Below are positions 55,579-60,055 of a DNA stretch of 60,055 nt, one piece after another (position 1 is the first letter of the stretch; each line of letters begins with the position of its first letter). Made by a program: the position numbers and the translations under genes. Origin of the DNA: Chloroflexota bacterium. Its GTDB lineage: Bacteria > Chloroflexota > Dehalococcoidia > UBA2247 > RBG-13-53-26. The notes beneath the pieces are model-generated. The model searched no databases. It worked only from the letters and a program-made list of their open reading frames with translations, and was not told the DNA's origin. The stretch covers positions 1 through 60,055 of the forward strand of contig PUNJ01000104.1 of the NCBI GenBank assembly GCA_003551705.1, read 5' to 3'.

Positions 55579-56036
55579 CCCTCCTCCAATGTGCACTCTG
55601 CCGGTGTACAAGGCTGACTATGGGTGCGCGTGTGGTCGCAGACACCTCAAGGGTCGACTCTACTATGATAGGCGGGATAGAATCGAGAAATCATAAAGTG
55701 ACCAGGTAAAAGATTGAAAAGGTATAACACTTGGCAGGAACAGCCGGGGATGCTGCTTCGGTGTGGTCTTTTTTTGACGGCCGGCCCAAGAAGGGGCCAG
55801 ACAGCACTGATTCCGGAAGGCTTCCCGGATTGCCCAGGTAACTGGGCGTAGATCGGCCAAGCAATCGTGGACATACGCAAGAATGATCAGGTCTTGACGG
55901 TTATGGGCTTTTGCAGGATCATCATAACACGCAGCAAAGCGGATTGATCGCCACCTGGTACAGGTCACGGCTCTAATCCTGCAGACATACTCGAGGACGG
56001 TACCTGAAGGACAACTCATGCTACGAAGGAGGTGGA
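55579..56036. other. 458-bp divergent intergenic region
   Basis: Carries the promoters of the reductase-copB-budA genes (-) and the DUF6125-like gene (+). A weak plus-strand promoter is TTGACG (55894-55899), 17 nt, GATCAT (55917-55922). On the minus strand TTTCAA, 18 nt, TATGAT near 55695-55725 is possible. A TTTTTTT run lies at 55769-55775. The ORFs listed here lack ribosome sites and recognisable sequence. Confidence 0.4.
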
Positions 56037-56633
56037 ATGGGCCACGCAAGAGACGTATTCAGCAGCTATGATCCAACTACAAGGCTGGAAGACTGCCCGG
56101 CTGATTTTCTGGCCAAGCTGGCGAGAGAGTACGCCAGATCTTATCTGGCCATGGACGGCATCTGGAACGGATCGGTAACTCGCAGAGTCGGGGAGAACGA
56201 GGCCATGGAGTGCGAACTTGTTGTGTGGCAAAGGATGGCCAACTACCTGCTTCCCAGGATTGCCGGACTCCTGGGCATCGAATTGCCTGTCACAGACCTC
56301 GTAGAGGCTCTGAGAGTGTGGCAGATCACACCCGATCAGGTGGTGCCGGATGTCTACACGATCGAATACGATATCAAGAACAGGTACCACGTTGTTGGGA
56401 CCGTGACGAAGTGTGCCACCCTGGACAGGTTCGAAAAGAACGCTCCCGGCATGATCAAGACTCTGTGCCATGGAGTGGAGGTGGCGGCCGTTGTTGCGCA
56501 GTGCCAGATACTTCATCCGAGGATGGGCGTCACACCTTTGAAACTGCCCCCTCGGGCTAATCCCGGCGACGTAGCCTGCCAGTGGGAGTACAAGCTGGAC
56601 CTGCGTTCCGGTGGGAGCCCAGAAACTGCTTGA
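56037..56633 (+). CDS. DUF6125-like protein (corrinoid-pathway-associated, function unknown)
   Basis: 198 residues, soluble. The pattern YLAMDGIWNGSVTRRVGENEAMECELVVW is like the small DUF6125/ATC-hydrolase-like family common in anaerobes. Conserved Cys residues appear at KCATLDRF, CHGVEVAAVVAQC and near the end CQWEY. An AAGGAGGT ribosome site precedes ATG 56037. Nearby corrinoid and methyltransferase genes suggest a link to C1 or methyl metabolism, but this is context only and the family assignment is tentative. Confidence 0.55.
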   Translation: MGHARDVFSSYDPTTRLEDCPADFLAKLAREYARSYLAMDGIWNGSVTRRVGENEAMECELVVWQRMANYLLPRIAGLLGIELPVTDLVEALRVWQITPDQVVPDVYTIEYDIKNRYHVVGTVTKCATLDRFEKNAPGMIKTLCHGVEVAAVVAQCQILHPRMGVTPLKLPPRANPGDVACQWEYKLDLRSGGSPETA

Positions 56634-56734
56634 TTCTACGGGTCCTGCAGGTCGGTGATTTCCGGCACAGGTGCCATCGGGTCTGTCTATTCGGTAGTCC
56701 GGGGACTTCTGCCCTTTCTTTGCCCTCTCCTGCG

Positions 56735-56743
56735 TGGCATAAT
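56735..56743 (+). promoter_or_regulatory. possible extended -10 promoter of the DUF3795 gene
   Basis: TGGCATAAT differs from the extended -10 by one base and lies about 73 nt before the ATG at 56816. No clear -35. Confidence 0.4.
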
Positions 56744-56815
56744 GTATGTATGCGGAACGAGGGCGCTTTATTATCGTGCATAGCCCTTGGATAACCTAGC
56801 AAGGAGGCCCCCAAA

Positions 56816-57310
56816 ATGACGCCGGATAATGCAAACCCCCATTCAGCGCCCTGCGGCTTGTACTGTGGGGCGTGTACCATGTACCTTGCGGGGCGGCGAA
56901 ATGACCGCGCACTTCTTGAGCAGATTGCCCAGGTGTTGACGGAACGGTTAGGGCAATCTGTCACCGCAGACGACTTGGCCTGTGATGGATGCATGGCCGG
57001 TGGCGACTTGGCGGTGATGTGCAAGGACTGCGATATCCGTTCCTGTGCTATCTCGAAGGAGATAGTTGACTGTGCAGACTGTGAGAAATTCGCCTGCCAG
57101 GTACTGCTGGACTTTACCAATGACGGTTTACCGCACCATGCCGAGGCTATCAGCAATGCCCAGAGCCGTAAGAGCAAGGGAACAAGCAAGTGGGCAAGAC
57201 AAGAAGAGGGCCGGTGGAGCTGTCCGTCGTGTGCTGAACCCACCTCGTGGTACGACAATACCTGCGCGTCTTGCGGAACGCGCCTGACCCGGACTTTCAG
57301 CCTGCCATAG
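56816..57310 (+). CDS. DUF3795 cysteine-rich protein with C-terminal zinc ribbon
   Basis: 164 residues. The N-terminal half fits DUF3795: APCGLYCGACTMYLAGR, then CDGC, CKDCDIRSCA and CADCEKFAC. The C-terminus has a separate CPSC...CASCG zinc ribbon. Many Cys residues suggest metal binding. Strong AAGGAGG site before ATG 56816. Proteins with this domain are widespread in anaerobes with methyltransferase systems, but no biochemical role is established that I can name. Confidence 0.75.
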   Translation: MTPDNANPHSAPCGLYCGACTMYLAGRRNDRALLEQIAQVLTERLGQSVTADDLACDGCMAGGDLAVMCKDCDIRSCAISKEIVDCADCEKFACQVLLDFTNDGLPHHAEAISNAQSRKSKGTSKWARQEEGRWSCPSCAEPTSWYDNTCASCGTRLTRTFSLP

Positions 57311-57484
57311 CTCGTGCCCTGTTACCATGAAGGCCTGGGGGATACGGCAATCGCTATCCGAGCCGTCGATCGAGTTGTGCAGAGGGCGTTAACGACGAGC
57401 TGTGCTCGTTTGCGATTACTGTTTTCAGTCCAGCCCAAGTAACTTGAGGGCTCCAACAAGGGTCTCAGTCATGATGAGGCAAAC

Positions 57485-58402
57485 TCAACTCAACAGGACG
57501 TCCAAGTCCAGCGGCTTGCCTTTGGATGGTTCCAGCCTGAGCCTGACGGCCCCGGCCGGGCAGGCATCCTCGCAGACTCCACACCCCATGCATTTCGCTT
57601 CGTCAATTTCCGCCTTTTGCCCTTCGGCTTTGAGGATGATGGCGTCAAAATTACACACGTTGTCGGCACATACCGCACATCCGTTGCAATCCTGTGTAAC
57701 CTCCGCCACGTAGCCCGAAGGGGCCATTATGGGCACCGTGCCGCCCAGCATGTTCCACATCTTTATCCCCACACAGCAGCAACTGCAACAATTGCATATG
57801 GCCATGAACCTGTTACCCATTTCTTTCTTGAAGTATGCAGTATGGACGGCACCTTTCTCGTGGACGAACTCCAGAATCTTCACAGCCTCGTCTTGAGAGA
57901 TCTTGCGAAACAGTTTGTTCTCCTCAGCTATGAATGAAGCGAAAGGATCGCCTATAAAGAGACAGGCTTCCTGTGGAGAGGGTAAGCAAGGGTTTTCGGA
58001 CATCATTCTGCAGACACACGTACCCAAAGCGATGGAATCGTTACTCTTCAAAATGATATCCTTGGCCAATTTGAAAGGCATAACCTGCTCGGGCAGGCTC
58101 AAGTCAATATCGCGTTTCTGGCTGACCAGTTTGACCGCGTCCTGCAGCTTCACAACCTTGCCATGATAGGTGTTGGTGTCGAAACTTAGCGAGGCATCGC
58201 CCACTTGCTGTACGTAATACTTCAACATTTCTTCGATGGTCTCGTGCAACTCCTCAGGCGGGTTAGCCGGAAGCCCGGATGCCTGCATGGCGTAGTAAAT
58301 GAACCTGTCGATGTACTTCATGTAAAGGTAGGCGGGGAAGAAATCGAATTTGTCTTCAAGCGGATAAACGTCATAAACAGCCTTGACCAGTTCGTGATGC
58401 AT
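57485..58402 (-). CDS. 4Fe-4S protein with a CNCCSCCC cysteine cluster
   Basis: 305 residues. The front half is helical without a recognised fold. The middle has GTCVCRMMSENPC, then the unusual CNCCSCCCVGI (six Cys in eight residues), and the C-terminal part is a two-cluster ferredoxin: CNGCAVCADNVCNF and CMGCGVCEDACPAGAV. No membrane segment. The family occurs in strict anaerobes; a redox role is safe, the partner is not known. It is divergent from the corrinoid protein gene, which could be its partner. AGGAGGG precedes the ATG at 58402. Confidence 0.8.
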   Translation of the reverse strand: MHHELVKAVYDVYPLEDKFDFFPAYLYMKYIDRFIYYAMQASGLPANPPEELHETIEEMLKYYVQQVGDASLSFDTNTYHGKVVKLQDAVKLVSQKRDIDLSLPEQVMPFKLAKDIILKSNDSIALGTCVCRMMSENPCLPSPQEACLFIGDPFASFIAEENKLFRKISQDEAVKILEFVHEKGAVHTAYFKKEMGNRFMAICNCCSCCCVGIKMWNMLGGTVPIMAPSGYVAEVTQDCNGCAVCADNVCNFDAIILKAEGQKAEIDEAKCMGCGVCEDACPAGAVRLRLEPSKGKPLDLDVLLS

Positions 58403-58707
58403 AATCCCTCCTTTCCTGAGCTAGCAGCCAGGTACCGCAGAGATCTTCGCCCTTTTGTCTCTGAGGTGATGGGAAGAACCTACCACAGTGGCAAGGTCAT
58501 AGTCAATTGGCCAGGCGTTGGTTTCCTGGTCGGTTGGGAGCATTGCCGCCAGCTGGCGGGGCTGGCAACCAATATTGCTTGGCTTAGTTAATCTTGGCTC
58601 GTTCTGGGTCCGCACTTCTTGGCTAATACCATTGACGTAGAAGACCGGTTATAATCTGCCATATCTTCCTCACCTGACAATTACTGAAGGAAAGGGGGGC
58701 CAAATCG
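58403..58707. other. 305-bp divergent intergenic region before the corrinoid gene
   Basis: A TATAAT at 58650-58655 lies about 53 nt before the corrinoid gene; TTGACG at 58632-58637 is only 12 nt away, too close for a normal pair. No cobalamin riboswitch box was recognised. No ORF with a ribosome site. Confidence 0.4.
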
Positions 58708-59337
58708 ATGGAGCAACTATGCTCTCTCGTCGTCGATCTCAATAGAGACGCGGTTGTGAATACTGTAAGGACCAGATTGGAGGTGGGTGAGGACGCCATG
58801 CAAATATTGGCCGAATGCCGCCGGGGCATGAGTGAGGTAGGCGATAGATTTCAGCAAGGTAACTACTATCTGGCCGAACTGCTGCTTTCGGCGGAGATCT
58901 TCAAGGAGGCAGCGGCCATACTCGAACCGCACCTGGCAGGGACGCGTTCTTCCGTAACGGCGGGCAAGGTTGTGCTTGCCACATTGCGGGGCGATATCCA
59001 TGATCTCGGCAAGAATATCCTGGCCACCCTCCTGCGGGCTCAAGGTTTCGAAGTCTACGATCTGGGAGTGGATGTGCCGCCTGCTCGGGTTGTTGAGGCC
59101 GTCCGGGAGGCATCGCCTGACTTCGTTGGTTTTTCCGCACTGATCACGACAGCCTTCCCGTCCATGAAGGAAGCTGCCGACCTGCTCCGGAAGGAGGGTC
59201 TAAGGAACAAGACCAGAATCATGCTGGGAGGCGGTGTGACTACACGGATGGTTATGGACTTTGTGGGGGCTGATTTCCAGACTACGGACGCGATGGAGGG
59301 CGTAATATACTGCATAAATGCTATGGGGGTTAAGTAG
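58708..59337 (+). CDS. methyltransferase-cognate corrinoid protein (MtbC/MttC-like)
   Basis: 209 residues. N-terminal helical cap domain (MQILAECRRGMSEVGDRF, then YYLAELLLSAEIFKEA) and C-terminal cobalamin-binding Rossmann domain with the axial-ligand motif GDIHDLGKN (DxHxxG). Further conserved parts are VYDLGVDVPP and GFSALITTAFPSM. It shuttles a methyl group between a substrate-specific methyltransferase and an acceptor. The URO-D-type methyltransferase gene starts 1 nt after it. The substrate is not readable. Confidence 0.93.
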   Translation: MEQLCSLVVDLNRDAVVNTVRTRLEVGEDAMQILAECRRGMSEVGDRFQQGNYYLAELLLSAEIFKEAAAILEPHLAGTRSSVTAGKVVLATLRGDIHDLGKNILATLLRAQGFEVYDLGVDVPPARVVEAVREASPDFVGFSALITTAFPSMKEAADLLRKEGLRNKTRIMLGGGVTTRMVMDFVGADFQTTDAMEGVIYCINAMGVK

Positions 59338-59338
59338 A

Positions 59339-60055
59339 ATGGCAGTGGAAAGCATGAAACCAGCCGAAAGGCTTTGGGCGGCCATGCATTTGGAGAAACC
59401 TGACCGTGTTCCGATAGTTCCCACACTGCTGCCTGAACCAGCTGCGTGCTTGACGGGCGTGAGTCTGGCGGAGGTGGCGGCTGACAACGAGGTGGCGCTG
59501 AAGGCCATTCTGCAGGTCTTCGATCAGTACGGCGGCTGGGATGCCATTTATCCTGGTTCCTACACGCCGCTGCAACTTCAGGCCAGCAACGTCAACCAGT
59601 TGAAGGTCAGGATCCCTGGCAGGGACCTGCCTGACGATTATATGTGGCAGTTGGTGGAAGAGGAAATACTCAAGCTGGAGGACTATGACAAGATAAGCGA
59701 AATGAGCATGGACCGCTTCTACTATGAGGACTACCTGTTCCGCATAAGCGAACTAACCCTGGAGGAGGCGGCCAAAGAAATTGAGGCTCTAGTGGCGACC
59801 TTTACCTCCTTCCTGGATGGGTGTGATGACAGGGGTGTACCGCCATTATTCATGGGCAATGGGATTCATCCATTTTTCGCTCTGTCACTGATGCGCTCTA
59901 TTGTTCCCTTCACCCAAGACCTCTATTACAATCCGGAGCCGGTGGAGCGGGCCATTAAGAGGATGACGGAGGACCTGATCGCCACCCAGCTTCCGCTGGC
60001 GAAGGCCTCGGGGCTGGGTACTTGGCTTTTCACAGAGGAACGGGCTTGTGGGTTC
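59339..60055 (+). CDS. uroporphyrinogen decarboxylase-family corrinoid methyltransferase, 3'-truncated by window edge
   Basis: This gene is missing from the ORF track because it has no stop in the window; the frame is open for 239 codons from ATG 59339 to the last base. The N-terminus MKPAERLWAAMHLEKPDRVP is typical of the MtaA/CmuA/URO-D superfamily (xRVPxxP), followed by GVSLAEVAADNEVALKA. It starts 1 nt after the corrinoid gene with GGGGG upstream, so both are co-translated. Probably moves methyl groups to or from the corrinoid protein. The C-terminal zinc site is beyond the edge, so substrate type cannot be judged. Confidence 0.85.
   Translation, partial: MAVESMKPAERLWAAMHLEKPDRVPIVPTLLPEPAACLTGVSLAEVAADNEVALKAILQVFDQYGGWDAIYPGSYTPLQLQASNVNQLKVRIPGRDLPDDYMWQLVEEEILKLEDYDKISEMSMDRFYYEDYLFRISELTLEEAAKEIEALVATFTSFLDGCDDRGVPPLFMGNGIHPFFALSLMRSIVPFTQDLYYNPEPVERAIKRMTEDLIATQLPLAKASGLGTWLFTEERACGF

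Noticed and set aside
55663-56049. 128-residue minus-strand ORF in the reductase-DUF6125 gap
   Set aside because: No ribosome site, low-complexity, overlaps the start of the DUF6125-like gene; not supported as a gene.
58403-58707. cobalamin riboswitch before the corrinoid gene
   Set aside because: No B12 box or other conserved element was found on either strand.
1-60055. tRNA, rRNA, CRISPR arrays, insertion sequences
   Set aside because: No cloverleaf with a TpsiC-like GGTTCRANNCC arm, no regularly spaced direct repeats and no transposase motif were noticed on reading; a tRNAscan or CRISPR search was not possible here.

Overview
The window looks like a chromosomal segment of a strictly anaerobic bacterium, most likely a member of the Dehalococcoidia (Chloroflexota). 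This is an inference. It rests on a rpsO-pnp / dapB-asd-dapA / ppsA / dgt-dnaG-rpoD housekeeping block, ferredoxin-dependent enzymes (aldehyde and indolepyruvate ferredoxin oxidoreductases), corrinoid methyl transfer genes, two archaeal/Chloroflexi-like MMPL (HAE3) transporters, moderately high GC and frequent TTG/GTG starts. I see no tRNA, rRNA, CRISPR array, intact IS element, or dedicated DNA-binding regulator apart from the sigma factor RpoD.

Layout. 0-7.7 kb (+): the 3' part of a D12-class adenine DNA methyltransferase, a B12-binding radical SAM protein, a proteasome-fold (Ntn hydrolase) protein, a TRAM-like coiled-coil protein of unknown role, and a MoxR ATPase / VWA pair. 7.7-19.7 kb (-): an iron-sulfur flavoprotein, then a tightly packed operon transcribed livK-livH-livM-livG-livF-iorA-iorB-paaK-ACT-AOR-ferredoxin. 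The operon couples branched-chain/aromatic amino acid uptake to ferredoxin-linked 2-oxoacid and aldehyde oxidation. Its promoter lies upstream of livK and a perfect hairpin sits between livK and livH. 19.9-26.3 kb: dnaJ (+) converges on a guaB3-argF-der-plsY-gpsA operon (-) that has a near-consensus promoter. 26.3-31.3 kb (-): a frameshifted relic of a CpaE/TadZ-type ATPase and two tandem MMPL exporters. 31.6-34.3 kb: a P2-type cation ATPase. 34.5-34.9 kb: a beta-carbonic-anhydrase-like gene with no usable ATG upstream of its zinc ligand.

35-47.6 kb (+): rpsO-pnp-dapB-asd, a strong promoter with a structured leader, then dapA-ppsA-dgt-dnaG-rpoD. 47.7-50.7 kb: a membrane-anchored hypothetical protein, ffh (-) after a shared terminator, and a YgjP-type metallopeptidase. 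51-55.6 kb (-): a metal/redox group of mycothione-reductase-like flavoprotein, CopB-type Cu ATPase and a lipoprotein alpha-acetolactate decarboxylase. 56-60 kb: a DUF6125-like protein, a DUF3795 zinc protein, an unusual cysteine-cluster 4Fe-4S protein (-), a corrinoid protein and the start of its URO-D-type methyltransferase, which runs off the window and is absent from the ORF track.

The best candidates for something new are the liv-ior-paaK-AOR catabolic island, the corrinoid system of unknown substrate at the right edge, the dapA leader, the apparent AUC-initiated carbonic-anhydrase-like gene and the CpaE relic. Most remaining genes are ordinary housekeeping.
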